Below, piece after piece: positions 9,182 through 19,182 of a DNA stretch of 64,000 nt. Position 1 is the stretch's first letter. Each line of letters starts with the position of its first letter. The notes beneath the pieces were generated by a model. That model was not told where the DNA came from. It was given only the letters and a program-made list of their open reading frames with translations, and searched no databases. Source of the DNA: Neptunomonas qingdaonensis (lineage in GTDB: Bacteria > Pseudomonadota > Gammaproteobacteria > Pseudomonadales > Balneatricaceae). The DNA lies in contig NZ_FOOU01000017.1 of NCBI RefSeq assembly GCF_900113275.1, forward strand, positions 1-64,000, given 5' to 3'. Position numbers and translations under genes: made by a program.

Positions 9182-9616
9182 ATGCGTCTGAACACTCTAA
9201 GTCCAGCTGCTGGTTCTAAGCCTGCACCAAAACGCGTAGGACGCGGTATTGGTTCTGGTTTGGGCAAAACCGGTGGTCGTGGTCACAAGGGTCAGAAGTC
9301 CCGCTCTGGCGGTACTGTAAAACCGGGTTTTGAAGGCGGTCAGATGCCGTTGCAGCGTCGTCTGCCGAAGTTCGGCTTCACTTCCCGTATAGCTCGTTTT
9401 GTTGCAGAAGTTCGTTTGAACGAACTGAACGGCATTGAAGCGGAAGTAATCGATCTGGCAGCATTGAAAGCTGCAGATATTATCTCTGAAGAGATCAAGT
9501 CTGCAAAAATCATTCTGTCAGGTGAGCTTAAGAAAGCAGTCAACATCAAAGGTCTTCGTGTGACCAAAGGTGCTTTGGTTGCAATCGAAACTGCTGGCGG
9601 CAAAGTCGAGGCGTAA
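9182..9616 (+). CDS. rplO: 50S ribosomal protein L15
   Basis: 144 residues, the E. coli length. A glycine/arginine-rich extension ([27 protein letters not shown], about 18-44) threads into 23S rRNA. The [11 protein letters not shown] block follows. Its stop codon is immediately followed by the secY start with no spacer, so the two are probably translationally coupled. Confidence 0.96.
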   Translation: MRLNTLSPAAGSKPAPKRVGRGIGSGLGKTGGRGHKGQKSRSGGTVKPGFEGGQMPLQRRLPKFGFTSRIARFVAEVRLNELNGIEAEVIDLAALKAADIISEEIKSAKIILSGELKKAVNIKGLRVTKGALVAIETAGGKVEA

Positions 9617-10945
9617 ATGGCTAAGAAAGGATCAATACCGGCAGGCAATCAGAGTGGTTTAGGTGAGCTATGGTCTCGTCTGCGCTTTGTGTTGCTGGCT
9701 ATCGTGGTTTATCGTATCGGTGCACACATACCTGTGCCTGGTATTAACCCTGATCGTCTGGCCGCACTGTTCGATCAAAATCAGGGGACGATTCTCAGCC
9801 TCTTTAATATGTTCTCAGGCGGTGCTTTAGAGCGTATGAGTATTCTTGCGCTTGGTATCATGCCTTATATCTCTGCCTCTATTATTATGCAGTTGATGAC
9901 GGTGGTGAGTCCGCAGCTTGAGCAATTAAAGAAAGAAGGTGAGTCGGGTCGTCGTAAGATCAATCAATACACACGCTACGGTACTGTCCTGCTGGCTACT
10001 GTTCAGTCGTTTGGTATGGCTGTTGGACTAGCTAATCAGGGTGTTGCCTTCCTTGGAGGGCCCAGCTTCTACTTTGTCGCCGTTGTGACATTGGTAGCTG
10101 GCGCAGTTTTCCTGATGTGGTTAGGAGAGCAGGTAACTGAGCGCGGTATTGGTAATGGTATTTCGATTTTGATTTTCGCTGGTATTGTTGCTGGTTTACC
10201 GAGTGCCATCGGGCAGTCTTTCGAGTCTGCACGACAGGGTGACCTGAACATTCTTGCGTTACTGGCGATTGCTGTATTAGCGGTTGCTACAGTCGGATTT
10301 GTTGTATTTATGGAGCGCGGCCAACGCCGTATCACCATAAATTACGCGAAACGTCAGCAAGGACGTCAGGTGTACGCTGCTCAGACCAGCCATCTGCCAT
10401 TGAAAGTTAATATGGCGGGTGTGATTCCTCCGATCTTTGCGTCTAGTATTTTGCTGTTTCCTGCGTCAGTTGGCCAATGGTTTGGTCAGACTGAAGGAAT
10501 GGAATGGTTAGGTGATATTGCTTTGGCTCTCGGGCCTGGGCAGCCGCTTTACATCATTTTGTTCTCAGTATGCATAGTGTTCTTCTGTTACTTTTATACG
10601 GCGATTATGTTTAATCCTCGTGAAGTGGCAGACAACTTGAAGAAGTCAGGTGCTTTTATTCCGGGCATACGCCCAGGTGAGCAATCGGCTCGTTACATTG
10701 ACTCTGTGTTGGGTCGCCTAACTTTGTTTGGTGCACTTTACATCACAGCGGTATCTCTCATGCCACAATTTTTAGTTGTTGCCTGGAATGTACCTTTCTA
10801 CTTTGGCGGAACGTCTTTGCTGATCGTAGTGGTTGTTGTAATGGACTTTATGGCTCAGGTGCAGTCACATTTGATGTCTCACCAATACGAGTCCCTGATG
10901 AAAAAATCAAATCTCAAAGGTGGCGGTGCAGGTTTACTGCGCTGA
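9617..10945 (+). CDS. secY: Protein translocase subunit SecY
   Basis: 442 residues with ten predicted hydrophobic spans, starting [22 protein letters not shown]. SecY is the channel of the SecYEG inner-membrane translocon. Family marks include [11 protein letters not shown] before the plug region, [26 protein letters not shown] and [12 protein letters not shown] in the cytosolic loop used by SecA and ribosomes. The ribosome-binding site would lie inside the end of rplO. Confidence 0.97.
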   Translation: MAKKGSIPAGNQSGLGELWSRLRFVLLAIVVYRIGAHIPVPGINPDRLAALFDQNQGTILSLFNMFSGGALERMSILALGIMPYISASIIMQLMTVVSPQLEQLKKEGESGRRKINQYTRYGTVLLATVQSFGMAVGLANQGVAFLGGPSFYFVAVVTLVAGAVFLMWLGEQVTERGIGNGISILIFAGIVAGLPSAIGQSFESARQGDLNILALLAIAVLAVATVGFVVFMERGQRRITINYAKRQQGRQVYAAQTSHLPLKVNMAGVIPPIFASSILLFPASVGQWFGQTEGMEWLGDIALALGPGQPLYIILFSVCIVFFCYFYTAIMFNPREVADNLKKSGAFIPGIRPGEQSARYIDSVLGRLTLFGALYITAVSLMPQFLVVAWNVPFYFGGTSLLIVVVVVMDFMAQVQSHLMSHQYESLMKKSNLKGGGAGLLR

Positions 10946-10963
10946 GCGCTCTAGGAGTGGATC

Positions 10964-11080
10964 ATGAAGGTGCGTGCATCTGTTAAAAAGATCTGTCGTA
11001 ACTGCAAGATTGTACGTCGCAACGGTTCGGTTCGTGTAATCTGCAAGGTGGAACCCCGCCATAAGCAGCGCCAGGGTTAA
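10964..11080 (+). CDS. rpmJ: 50S ribosomal protein L36
   Basis: A short gene of 38 residues: [19 protein letters not shown] and then [19 protein letters not shown]. The C-x2-C, C and H ligands of the zinc ribbon are present, so this is the zinc-binding (C+) type. AGGAG sits about 8 bases upstream of the ATG. It closes the spc operon as in E. coli. Confidence 0.95.
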   Translation: MKVRASVKKICRNCKIVRRNGSVRVICKVEPRHKQRQG

Positions 11081-11097
11081 TTTCCTGGAAAGGGAGT

Positions 11098-11153
11098 AGA
11101 GAGCGCGAAGTCTTGATTTAATATTAATCAAGGCGTATAATCTCGCGCTTTCT
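11098..11153 (+). promoter_or_regulatory. Alpha operon promoter inside a nested inverted repeat
   Basis: TTGATT (11113-11118) and a perfect TATAAT (11136-11141) with a 17-base spacer form a near-consensus promoter for rpsM-rplQ, with a start point near 11148. The promoter is enclosed by an 11-base inverted repeat (11098-11108 with 11143-11153, one G-T pair). CTTGATT (11112-11118) also pairs with AATCAAG (11126-11132). Confidence 0.75.
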
Positions 11154-11174
11154 ATGAACGTATTTATAGAATTT

Positions 11175-11194
11175 TGCTCAATGAGAGCATTTTT
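11175..11194 (+). other. Short hairpin in the alpha operon leader
   Basis: TGCTC (11175-11179) pairs with GAGCA (11185-11189), followed by five Ts, about 27 bases after the predicted transcript start. It is too short for a strong terminator. It may belong to the leader structure through which S4 represses this operon in E. coli; the E. coli pseudoknot itself was not recognised. Confidence 0.35.
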
Positions 11195-11211
11195 AAGATG
11201 GAGTAAGTTGA

Positions 11212-11568
11212 ATGGCCCGTATAGCTGGCGTCAATATTCCTGACAATAAGCATGCGGTTATTTCTCTGACTTACATTTATGGGATTGGCCGTACGACTGC
11301 AAAGAAAATCTGCGTAACTTCTGGTATTACCGAAGCGACAAAGATTTCAGAGCTTAGCGAAGAGCAGCTCGATGTAGTTCGTGGTGAAGTTGGCAAGTTT
11401 ACAGTTGAAGGTGACCTACGCCGTGAAGTGTCTATGAGCATTAAACGTCTCATGGATCTCGGTTGTTTCCGTGGTATTCGTCATCGTCGTAACCTGCCTG
11501 TTCGTGGGCAGCGTAGTAAGACCAACGCGCGTACGCGCAAAGGTCCACGTAAGCCGATCCGTAAATAA
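11212..11568 (+). CDS. rpsM: 30S ribosomal protein S13
   Basis: 118 residues: [26 protein letters not shown]..., ending in the basic [21 protein letters not shown] tail that reaches the P-site. Contacts L5 across subunits. A GGAG site lies upstream, in a leader of about 60 bases. First gene of the alpha operon. Confidence 0.97.
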   Translation: MARIAGVNIPDNKHAVISLTYIYGIGRTTAKKICVTSGITEATKISELSEEQLDVVRGEVGKFTVEGDLRREVSMSIKRLMDLGCFRGIRHRRNLPVRGQRSKTNARTRKGPRKPIRK

Positions 11569-11593
11569 GTGTTAAGCGATAGGAATTTCCAAT

Positions 11594-11983
11594 ATGGCTA
11601 AGCCAGGTAATCGCACACGTAAGAAAGTTAAAAAGCAAGTCGTAGATGGGTTAGCCCATATCCACGCTTCTTTTAACAATACAATTATCACCATTACCGA
11701 CCGCCAGGGTAATGCACTTTCATGGGCAACTTCAGGCGGCTCCGGCTTCCGTGGTTCTCGTAAAAGTACACCGTTCGCTGCGCAGGTTGCTGCAGAGCGT
11801 GCCGGCCAGGCTGCTTTGGATTATGGTTTGAAAAATCTCGACGTGTTTGTAAAAGGTCCTGGACCTGGTCGTGAATCGGCAGTTCGTGCGCTGAACGGTT
11901 GCGGCTACAAAATTACAAACATTACTGATGTCACGCCGATTCCACATAACGGCTGTCGTCCACCGAAAAAACGTCGCGTATAA
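11594..11983 (+). CDS. rpsK: 30S ribosomal protein S11
   Basis: 129 residues with [50 protein letters not shown] and the C-terminal [18 protein letters not shown], both diagnostic for S11 of the 30S platform. Order rpsM-rpsK-rpsD is the standard one. Confidence 0.97.
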   Translation: MAKPGNRTRKKVKKQVVDGLAHIHASFNNTIITITDRQGNALSWATSGGSGFRGSRKSTPFAAQVAAERAGQAALDYGLKNLDVFVKGPGPGRESAVRALNGCGYKITNITDVTPIPHNGCRPPKKRRV

Positions 11984-11998
11984 ACTGGAGACGGTATA

Positions 11999-12619
11999 AT
12001 GGCAAGATATCTTGGGCCAAAGTGCAAGCTGTCACGCCGTGAAGGTACAGACCTGTTCTTGAAGAGTGGTGTCCGTGCACTGGATAGTAAGTGTAAAGCT
12101 GAAACTGTTCCTGGTGTACATGGTGCTCGTCGAGGTCGTCTGTCCGATTACGGTCTACAGCTTCGTGAAAAACAAAAAGTACGTCGTATTTATGGTGTAC
12201 TGGAACGTCAGTTCCGCAATTACTACAAAGAAGCCGCTCGTCAGGCTGGCTCAACAGGTGAAAACCTGCTTCAGCTGCTTGAAGGTCGTCTGGATAACGT
12301 AGTTTATCGTATGGGTTTTGGTTCTACACGTGCTGAAGCTCGTCAGGTCGTATCACACCGACAGATCACGATTAATGGTCAGGTTGTAAACATTGCATCT
12401 TATAAAGTGCAAGCGGGTGATGTGGTCGCAGTTCGTGAAAAAGCTAAAAATCAGTTGCGTGTTAAAAGCGCTCTGACTCTAGCTTCGCAGCGTGCTCCAA
12501 TTGAGTGGGTTTCAGTTGATGCTGGCAAAATGGAAGGCGTTTATAAGTCCGTTCCTGAGCGTAGCGAATTGTCGGCTGACATCAATGAGCAGCTGATCGT
12601 TGAGCTGTACTCTAAGTAA
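11999..12619 (+). CDS. rpsD: 30S ribosomal protein S4
   Basis: 206 residues, the E. coli length. An N-terminal [23 protein letters not shown] segment is followed by an S4 RNA-binding domain (about 95-160, with [30 protein letters not shown]). S4 is a primary 16S binder and, in E. coli, the translational repressor of the alpha operon. The non-zinc form is indicated by a single N-terminal Cys. Confidence 0.97.
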   Translation: MARYLGPKCKLSRREGTDLFLKSGVRALDSKCKAETVPGVHGARRGRLSDYGLQLREKQKVRRIYGVLERQFRNYYKEAARQAGSTGENLLQLLEGRLDNVVYRMGFGSTRAEARQVVSHRQITINGQVVNIASYKVQAGDVVAVREKAKNQLRVKSALTLASQRAPIEWVSVDAGKMEGVYKSVPERSELSADINEQLIVELYSK

Positions 12620-12645
12620 TTCATGAACTCTTGATTGGTGGAACT

Positions 12646-13650
12646 ATGCAGCGTTCTGTAAATGAGTTTCTGAGTCCTCGTCATATTGACGTTCAGGAAA
12701 TCAGTAACACACGTGCTAAAGTGACCCTGGAACCGCTTGAACGTGGTTTCGGTCATACGTTGGGTAATGCCTTGCGTCGTATTTTACTTTCTTCAATGCC
12801 TGGCTGTGCCATCACTGAAGTTGAGATTGACGGCGTCTTGCATGAATACAGCACAATTGAAGGCGTACAGGAGGATGTCATTGAGATTCTTCTGAACCTT
12901 AAAGGCGTTGCTATCACGCTACACAATGGCGAAGAAGCAACTCTGACATTGAGCAAATCAGGCTCAGGTGCTGTAACAGCTGGTGACATTCAGTTGAACC
13001 AGGATGCAGAGATTGCAAATCCCGACCACGTGATTGCTCACCTGAACTCAGGCGCGACTCTGAATATGCAGCTTAAGGTAACCAACGGACGTGGTTATGT
13101 TCCTGCTGACACTCGCGCTAATGACGAAGATGAAACTCGTGCTATTGGTCGTCTCCAGTTGGATGCTTCTTATAGTCCGGTACGCCGTGTTTCTTATGTT
13201 GTCGAAAGTGCTCGTGTGGAGCAGCGTACTGACCTAGATAAGCTGGTTATTGATATCGAGTCAAATGGTACGATTGATCCTGAAGAGTGCATTCGTCGTG
13301 CAGCTACAATTCTTCAACATCAGTTGTCTGTTTTTGTTGATCTTGAAGATGCAGCTGACCAGGCGAAGGATGAGCCAGCAGAGCCGGAAGTTGATCCGAT
13401 TCTGTTGCGCCCAGTCGATGATTTGGAATTGACGGTTCGTTCTGCCAACTGCCTGAAAGCTGAACAGATTTACTATATTGGTGATCTGATCCAGCGGACA
13501 GAAGTTGAGCTGCTGAAAACCCCAAATCTAGGTAAGAAGTCGCTGACAGAGATTAAAGATGTACTTGCTTCCAAAGGACTTTCTTTGGGCATGCGTCTTG
13601 AAAACTGGCCTCCGGCTAGCCTGAAGAACGACGATAAAATCGCATCGTAA
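12646..13650 (+). CDS. rpoA: RNA polymerase subunit alpha
   Basis: 334 residues starting [17 protein letters not shown]; an upstream TTG at 12631 is rejected because it adds residues outside the family and a GGTGG site precedes the ATG. The N-terminal dimerisation domain (1 to about 235) contains [23 protein letters not shown] Glu/Asp/Ala-rich linker follows, then the C-terminal domain (about 250-334: [14 protein letters not shown]..., [17 protein letters not shown]) that binds UP elements and activators. The linker is a few residues longer than in E. coli (329 total). Confidence 0.97.
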   Translation: MQRSVNEFLSPRHIDVQEISNTRAKVTLEPLERGFGHTLGNALRRILLSSMPGCAITEVEIDGVLHEYSTIEGVQEDVIEILLNLKGVAITLHNGEEATLTLSKSGSGAVTAGDIQLNQDAEIANPDHVIAHLNSGATLNMQLKVTNGRGYVPADTRANDEDETRAIGRLQLDASYSPVRRVSYVVESARVEQRTDLDKLVIDIESNGTIDPEECIRRAATILQHQLSVFVDLEDAADQAKDEPAEPEVDPILLRPVDDLELTVRSANCLKAEQIYYIGDLIQRTEVELLKTPNLGKKSLTEIKDVLASKGLSLGMRLENWPPASLKNDDKIAS

Positions 13651-13689
13651 GATGCGGTTTTAACTGACCAAGTTGGTAAGGAATTTATA

Positions 13690-14082
13690 ATGCGTCATCG
13701 TAAATCTGGTCGCCATTTAAATCGTACCAGCTCGCACCGCAAAGCGATGTTCAAGAACATGGCATGCTCATTATTTGAACATGAACTGATCAGAACTACT
13801 TTGCCAAAAGCGAAAGAACTTCGCCGCGTAGCTGAGCCACTGATTACTCTGGCGAAAGAAGATTCGGTTGCAAACCGCCGTCTGGCATTTGACCGAACTC
13901 GTAGTAAAGAAGCTGTTGGTAAGCTTTTCACAGATCTGGGTCCTCGCTATGCGAACCGTCCAGGTGGATATATCCGCATTTTGAAATGTGGAAATCGTCC
14001 AGGTGATAACGCTCCTATGGCTTACGTTGAGCTAGTAGACCGTAAGGTTTCTGGCGCAGCCGCTGAAGATGTTGAAGGTTAA
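13690..14082 (+). CDS. rplQ: 50S ribosomal protein L17
   Basis: 130 residues beginning [28 protein letters not shown], the canonical L17 N-terminus, and including [20 protein letters not shown]. It lies near the exit tunnel. Last gene of the alpha operon, with a terminator 12 bases downstream. Confidence 0.97.
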   Translation: MRHRKSGRHLNRTSSHRKAMFKNMACSLFEHELIRTTLPKAKELRRVAEPLITLAKEDSVANRRLAFDRTRSKEAVGKLFTDLGPRYANRPGGYIRILKCGNRPGDNAPMAYVELVDRKVSGAAAEDVEG

Positions 14083-14093
14083 TCTACCTTCAT

Positions 14094-14122
14094 AAAAAAA
14101 CCCGGCTTCGGCCGGGTTTTTT
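14094..14122 (+). terminator. Bidirectional terminator between rplQ and uvrA
   Basis: CCCGGC (14101-14106) and GCCGGG (14111-14116) close a stable TTCG tetraloop, with an A7 run before and a T6 run after. It serves convergent rplQ and uvrA. Confidence 0.93.
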
Positions 14123-14134
14123 ATGTCTGTTACT

Positions 14135-16963
14135 TTATCTCTTTTCGAGGAGTGGTTTCAGGAAGTGACCCGTATGTGAGTTGCACTCGTTTGCAACGTT
14201 TTCCGGTGTGCCCGCCGCCACAATAGTACCTCCGTTAATGCCTCCCTCGGGTCCTAAGTCGACGATCCAGTCCGCTGTTTTTATCACGTCAAGGTTGTGT
14301 TCAATAATGACGACGGTGTTGCCGTGATCTCTGAGTCTCGACAGTACCGCCATCAGCTGCTCTATGTCGTGAAAATGCAGTCCTGTTGTTGGTTCATCCA
14401 GTATATAAAGTGTTTTACCTGTGTCCCTTTTAGACAGCTCTTTCGCTAGTTTAACGCGTTGTGCTTCACCGCCGGAGAGTGTGGTGGCGGCTTGTCCGAG
14501 GCGTATATATGACAGACCTACATCAATCAGTGTTTGCAGGCGGCGCGCCAAAGCGGGAATGGCATCGAAGAACTCTCTTGCATCTTCTACGGTCAGGTTG
14601 AGTATTGCGTCAATACTTTTTCCTTTGTACTGAATCTCAAGTGTCTCGCGGTTGTAGCGCTTACTTTTGCAGATGTCGCACGGTACGTAGATATCGGCGA
14701 GAAAATGCATTTCAACCTTGATTACGCCATCTCCCTGGCAGGCTTCACAGCGACCGCCTTTTACATTGAAGCTAAACCGCCCGGGCTTGTAGCCACGAGA
14801 GCGAGCCTCTTGTGTACCGGCCAGAAGTTCGCGTATCGGTGTGAAGATGCCAGTATAGGTGGCTGGGTTAGAGCGTGGCGTTCGGCCTATCGGACTTTGG
14901 TCGATGTCTATGACTTTATCAAGATGTTGTAAACCGTCTATCGACTCATACGGGGCTGCATCTAATGTTGTTGCGTGGTTGAGAACTGCCGCTGCGAGGG
15001 GATACAGGGTGTTATTAATCAGTGTGGATTTACCTGATCCTGAGACTCCTGTGATACACGTCATCAGTCCCAGTGGAATCTCAATGGTGACATTCTGCAG
15101 GTTGTTACCCGTAGCGCCGGCGAGTGTTAGTGTTTTATTGTGATCAAACGGGTGGCGTTTATCAGGTATGGCGATTGATTTTATGCCTGACAGGTATTGT
15201 CCTGTCAGTGAGTTTTTATTGTTAATAACTTCATCAGGGGTGCCATAAGCAACAATCTCACCGCCGTGAACGCCTGCGCCGGGTCCTACATCTATCACAT
15301 AATCTGCGAGACGAATCGCATCTTCGTCGTGCTCAACGACAATGACGGTATTACCCAGATCACGTAAATGAATGAGCGTTTTGAGTAAGCGTTCATTATC
15401 ACGTTGATGCAGGCCAATCGAGGGCTCGTCGAGTATGTACATGACGCCAACAAGACCCGCGCCGATCTGGCTGGCAAGTCGTATGCGTTGGGCTTCTCCG
15501 CCTGATAGCGTGTCTGCTTTTCGATCAAGTGACAGATAATCCAGTCCTACATTTACCAGAAAGGACAAGCGCAACCGAATTTCTTTAAGGATTTTGTCTG
15601 CGATCTCGCCTTGTTTGCCGGTAAGTTTAAGGTTCTGGTAATACTCCAGGCTGGCTCCGATCGGCATGGTGACAAGATCAGGTAGGGTATGCTGGTCTAT
15701 GTATACATGCCTTGCATCTCTTCTGAGTCTGCTGCCATGACACGATGGGCATGGCTGCATATTCAGATATTTAGCCAGGTCCTCGCGGACCATGTCAGAC
15801 TCTGTTTCCTTGTATCGGCGTTGAAGGTTGTTGAGTACTCCTTCGAACGGGTGCGACTTAATAATGGTATCGCCGCGATCATTTAAATAAGTAAAAGGAA
15901 CCTCTTCTGTTCCTGTGCCTTCGAGAATTAATGTTTGGTGTTTGGCCGACAGGTTTTCAAAGGGAGTATCGATATCAAACGAGTAATGTTTGGCAACAGC
16001 TTTGAGTTGCTGAAAGTAGTAAAGCGTTCTTCTGTCCCAGCCGCGAATGGCGCCTTCTGATAGGGTGAGTGTAGGGTCTTGAATGACTTTATGGGCATCA
16101 AAAAATTGTTTTACACCTAAGCCGTCACAGCTGGGGCAGGCCCCATGAGGGTTATTAAACGAAAACAAACGTGGTTCTAATTCCTGAATACTGTGGCCGC
16201 ATTCCGGGCAGGCAAAGCGGGATGAAAAGACAAGGTCTGTTGCTTCTCCATCCATATAAGCAATACGTGCGATGCCATCCGTAAGGTTCAGTGCTGTTTC
16301 AAAAGATTCTGCCAGCCTGATTTGCAGATCACTTCGTACCTTGAAGCGATCGACCACTGCTTCAATCGAATGTTTTTTGTTTTTATCCAGTTCCGGGGCG
16401 CTATCAAGGTCGACAACAATGCCGTTGATTCTAGCGCGGACAAATCCTTGCTTTTTCAGGTCGTGAAGGGTGTGTAAGTGCTCACCTTTGCGCCCTTGTA
16501 CAACGGGTGCTAGCAGCATTAGTTTGCTGCCTTCTTCCAGGGCTAGTACCTGATCCACCATCTGGCTGACAGTTTGAGCCGCTAACGGTAAATTGTGATC
16601 GGGGCAGCGAGGTTCGCCTGCCCGGGCAAATAGCAAGCGCAAGTAATCGTAAATTTCGGTGATGGTGCCGACAGTAGATCTGGGATTGTGTGACGTTGAT
16701 TTCTGTTCAATCGAGATAGCAGGGGATAGCCCTTCGATGTGGTCAACGTCCGGCTTTTCCATCATAGATAGAAATTGCCTGGCGTAAGTAGATAAGGACT
16801 CAACATAGCGTCTCTGACCCTCCGCGTATAACGTATCGAACGCCAGTGATGATTTTCCAGAACCGGAAAGGCCTGTTATTACCACAAGCTTATCGCGCGG
16901 GATGTCCAGATCAATATTTTTCAGGTTGTGGGTGCGCGCACCGCGAACCAGAATAGTGTCCAT
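14135..16963 (-). CDS. uvrA: Excinuclease ABC subunit A
   Basis: 942 residues, close to E. coli UvrA (940). DNA damage recognition ATPase of nucleotide excision repair, working with UvrB. Two ABC modules have Walker A loops GLSGSGKSS near residue 32 and GVSGSGKST near residue 640, each with its own signature sequence (LSGGEAQR occurs twice). Zinc modules are visible at CPECGHS...CPSC and CEAC...CDIC. It is divergent from ssb, the usual arrangement in gammaproteobacteria, and converges on rplQ. Confidence 0.97.
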   Translation of the reverse strand: MDTILVRGARTHNLKNIDLDIPRDKLVVITGLSGSGKSSLAFDTLYAEGQRRYVESLSTYARQFLSMMEKPDVDHIEGLSPAISIEQKSTSHNPRSTVGTITEIYDYLRLLFARAGEPRCPDHNLPLAAQTVSQMVDQVLALEEGSKLMLLAPVVQGRKGEHLHTLHDLKKQGFVRARINGIVVDLDSAPELDKNKKHSIEAVVDRFKVRSDLQIRLAESFETALNLTDGIARIAYMDGEATDLVFSSRFACPECGHSIQELEPRLFSFNNPHGACPSCDGLGVKQFFDAHKVIQDPTLTLSEGAIRGWDRRTLYYFQQLKAVAKHYSFDIDTPFENLSAKHQTLILEGTGTEEVPFTYLNDRGDTIIKSHPFEGVLNNLQRRYKETESDMVREDLAKYLNMQPCPSCHGSRLRRDARHVYIDQHTLPDLVTMPIGASLEYYQNLKLTGKQGEIADKILKEIRLRLSFLVNVGLDYLSLDRKADTLSGGEAQRIRLASQIGAGLVGVMYILDEPSIGLHQRDNERLLKTLIHLRDLGNTVIVVEHDEDAIRLADYVIDVGPGAGVHGGEIVAYGTPDEVINNKNSLTGQYLSGIKSIAIPDKRHPFDHNKTLTLAGATGNNLQNVTIEIPLGLMTCITGVSGSGKSTLINNTLYPLAAAVLNHATTLDAAPYESIDGLQHLDKVIDIDQSPIGRTPRSNPATYTGIFTPIRELLAGTQEARSRGYKPGRFSFNVKGGRCEACQGDGVIKVEMHFLADIYVPCDICKSKRYNRETLEIQYKGKSIDAILNLTVEDAREFFDAIPALARRLQTLIDVGLSYIRLGQAATTLSGGEAQRVKLAKELSKRDTGKTLYILDEPTTGLHFHDIEQLMAVLSRLRDHGNTVVIIEHNLDVIKTADWIVDLGPEGGINGGTIVAAGTPENVANECNSHTGHFLKPLLEKR

Positions 16964-17164
16964 GCTTGCTCCAGAGAGAAATACAAAAGAGATCGATTAT
17001 AAAGTACTGAGGGGCGACAGCGCCATGTGTTCTGTTTCATATAAATGAATATGTTGGATCTGTTGTGCTGCGTATAAATTCATATGTTCTCTGTGGTATG
17101 CTTTGCAGAAATGAATAATGGTTTCCCTCTTTTGTAGGGGCTGATTTATGTGACGGAGAGAAGC
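16964..17164. promoter_or_regulatory. uvrA-ssb divergent control region
   Basis: A 200-base region between divergent starts. An extended minus-10 (TGGTATGCT, 17094-17102) points towards ssb. Two copies of the 15-base motif ATAAATnnATATGTT lie at 17041-17055 and 17074-17088, 33 bases apart. I could not find a full CTGT-N8-ACAG LexA box, although a CTGT half-site is present near 17031. Confidence 0.4.
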
Positions 17165-17695
17165 ATGGCGCGCGGTGTAAATAAAGTAATTTTGGTAGGT
17201 AATATGGGTGGCGATCCTGAGGTGAGGTATATGCCGTCAGGAAATGCTGTTACCAATGTTACGCTGGCTACTAGTGAGTCCTGGAAAGATAAGCAAACGG
17301 GTCAGAATCAGGAACGTACTGAATGGCATCGTGTTGTTTTTTTCAATAAATTAGCTGAGATTGCCGGTGAATATCTGCGTAAGGGATCTCAGGTCTATAT
17401 TGAAGGTGCATTACGTACACGTAAGTGGCAGGATCAGAGTGGTCAGGATCGTTATACGACTGAAATTGTTGCCAGTGAAATGCAGATGTTAGGTGGCCGC
17501 GGCGGTAATAACGATAATGCTGGCTATTCTCAAGATCAGGAATATAGTCAGCAGGCCCCAGCACCGCAGCAAAGAGCTCCTCAGCAGGCGCGCCCGCAGA
17601 GCGCTCCGCCACAGCAAAAACCACAGCAGGCTCCTGCGAAGCCACAACAACCTGCCCCTAACTTTGATGACTTTGACGACGATATACCGTTCTAG
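17165..17695 (+). CDS. ssb: Single-stranded DNA-binding protein
   Basis: 176 residues. The OB-fold domain (1 to about 110) reads [25 protein letters not shown] and includes [31 protein letters not shown] Gln/Pro/Ala-rich linker (about 120-160) follows, then the acidic tip DDFDDDIPF that recruits repair and replication partners. The ATG at 17165 is chosen over a GTG at 17150 because of the family start MA(S)RGVNK and the GGAGAG site directly upstream. Confidence 0.96.
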   Translation: MARGVNKVILVGNMGGDPEVRYMPSGNAVTNVTLATSESWKDKQTGQNQERTEWHRVVFFNKLAEIAGEYLRKGSQVYIEGALRTRKWQDQSGQDRYTTEIVASEMQMLGGRGGNNDNAGYSQDQEYSQQAPAPQQRAPQQARPQSAPPQQKPQQAPAKPQQPAPNFDDFDDDIPF

Positions 17696-17740
17696 GATAC
17701 AATTTATGTAAAGTGTAGCGTTTTATAGATATCCTTTCTT

Positions 17741-17768
17741 AAAAGCCCCGCAATAGCGGGGCTTTTTT
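17741..17768 (+). terminator. Terminator after ssb
   Basis: AAAAGCCCCGC (17741-17751) pairs with GCGGGGCTTTT beginning at 17756, with loop AATA and a T6 run. It lies 45 bases beyond the ssb stop. Confidence 0.92.
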
Positions 17769-17774
17769 GTTTTT

Positions 17775-18002
17775 GTGGCATTGAAAAAGTGCAGAAATAT
17801 TGGCACGAAAGAAAACCCAATAGTGCTAAAGGTGATGACAATATATTCAAGATCACTGCTGACTATTGTCGACTCATTTTCATGGGGCAGAATTAGTATA
17901 TGTAAAACAGCCTCTCGTGAATTCAGTATAGATACCCCGTCTAAATATAAAGTCATGCCTTTGTGGCTAGAGTCGCAAGGCTGGATTCACTCACCCTATT
18001 GA
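17775..18002 (+). CDS. Doubtful small ORF (75 codons)
   Basis: An open frame from a GTG without a clear ribosome-binding site, ending ...PLWLESQGWIHSPY. I do not recognise it. It has no convincing domain, signal peptide or membrane span. It starts only a few bases after the ssb terminator. It could be a remnant or a chance frame. The region 17769-18246 holds no gene that I can support firmly. Confidence 0.15.
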   Translation: MALKKCRNIGTKENPIVLKVMTIYSRSLLTIVDSFSWGRISICKTASREFSIDTPSKYKVMPLWLESQGWIHSPY

Positions 18003-18033
18003 CCGACCCTAAACAGAAGGAGCTTTTTAGAAG

Positions 18034-18234
18034 TTGTGTGATAAAGAAGGCGTCGCGACCTCACAAAAAGTGAGACAGTTTATCCGTGAGTATTTTCAAG
18101 AAAGTCTGGCTCGCGAAGGGCAGATTAGGTTTTTGTCGGGTGTTAACCGGAGTCTTCTTAATGACAGGCATGGTTTATGTTCATTTCTATTCAATGGCGT
18201 GGTAAAAGTAAGTTTTCAGGCTATTTCAGACTAG
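18034..18234 (+). CDS. Hypothetical small protein (66 codons)
   Basis: A frame starting at TTG, 11 bases after an AAGGAG motif (18017-18022). It contains a plausible amphipathic stretch, SQKVRQFIREYFQESLAREG, then a less structured tail. It ends 12 bases before the RmlD-like gene. No family recognised. The purine-rich site and position give modest support; the rare start codon and short length argue against it. Confidence 0.25.
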   Translation: MCDKEGVATSQKVRQFIREYFQESLAREGQIRFLSGVNRSLLNDRHGLCSFLFNGVVKVSFQAISD

Positions 18235-18246
18235 GATCAGCGTAGT

Positions 18247-19182
18247 ATGACGGAATGGACAAAACTGTTGCCAATCAAAATTCTTGTCACCGGTGGTGGC
18301 GGGCAGGTAGCGCATGATTTGGTGATGTTGGGAAAGCAAGACAGTCATTTTGATCTGATCACTTTAGATGCTTCGCGCCTTGATGTTGCCTCCCCAGCGT
18401 CTATTCAGAAAGCATTGGATCTGTATATGCCGGATTATGTGGTGAATACGGTTGCTTTTAATAATGTCGATGCAGCGGAGCATGACACCGCGTTTTGTTA
18501 TCAATTAAATGCTACTGGTGTCAAAAACCTTGCTGTTGAGTGCGGGGCCTTATCTATTCCGCTTATCCACCTTTCGACAGATCATCTGTTTGATGGGCAT
18601 TACGCGAGTGGCTACAGTGAAGATGATGAGGTTTCACCGTTAGGTGTCTTTGGTGAAAGCAAGCGCCAGGGTGAGGAGTTATTGAGGCAGTACCAGCCCA
18701 AGCATATTATTTTGCGGGTTAGCTGGATTTTCAGCGCTCGGGGTGATAACTATCTGCTTCGCACATTAGAAAAAGCGCGTACATTGTCGGCCATTGAAAC
18801 AGCGGATGACCGACAAGGGTGTCCTACCTCTGCTGTGGATGTCGGGCGTGTCATCCTTGCTATTATCAAGCAGCTGCATAATGGTGCTGATGCATGGGGT
18901 ACTTATCATTATTGTGGTGCGGAAGTGACGACCCGATATCGTTTTACTGAGGCGATACTTGCGGCGGCAAGGCAGTATGAAGAGCTAAAGACAACATCGC
19001 TGGTTCCGGTCTCTTCTCGTACGCTGCATGCTGAAGTTGATCGACCTGCTTCCTCGGTACTTCAGTGTAAGAAGTTGTTAAGTACCTTCGGTATCAGGCA
19101 GCGTCCCTGGCGTAACGAGTTAGTTGCTGTGCTGCGCCAGATTTATAAAACTAAAACTAAAACGGAAGCTAAATCGGGTTAG
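18247..19182 (+). CDS. RmlD-like NAD(P)-binding sugar-nucleotide reductase homologue
   Basis: 311 residues of the extended short-chain dehydrogenase type closest to dTDP-4-dehydrorhamnose reductase (RmlD). A Rossmann start (ILVTGGGGQVAHDL, about 12-25), N-(V)-D-A-A-E, STDHLFDG (110-117, normally STDYVFDG) and a C-terminal RPASSVLQCKKL block are visible. The family's YxxxK catalytic pair should fall at 135-139 but reads FGESK: codon 18649-18651 is TTT, so Tyr is replaced by Phe while Lys139 remains. No other rhamnose genes are adjacent. Reductase activity as in RmlD is therefore doubtful; a regulatory or altered role is possible. It overlaps the convergent SirB2-like gene by 4 bases. Confidence 0.75.
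   Translation: MTEWTKLLPIKILVTGGGGQVAHDLVMLGKQDSHFDLITLDASRLDVASPASIQKALDLYMPDYVVNTVAFNNVDAAEHDTAFCYQLNATGVKNLAVECGALSIPLIHLSTDHLFDGHYASGYSEDDEVSPLGVFGESKRQGEELLRQYQPKHIILRVSWIFSARGDNYLLRTLEKARTLSAIETADDRQGCPTSAVDVGRVILAIIKQLHNGADAWGTYHYCGAEVTTRYRFTEAILAAARQYEELKTTSLVPVSSRTLHAEVDRPASSVLQCKKLLSTFGIRQRPWRNELVAVLRQIYKTKTKTEAKSG

Noticed and set aside
14421-14932. Plus-strand frames inside uvrA
   Set aside because: Antisense shadows of a strongly conserved gene; the translations look random.
16964-17164. LexA/SOS box between uvrA and ssb
   Set aside because: CTGT half-sites occur but no ACAG partner at the right spacing; not reported as a feature.
19179-19182. Overlap of the RmlD-like and SirB2-like stops
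   Set aside because: Four-base overlap of convergent stop codons is common and not evidence of regulation.
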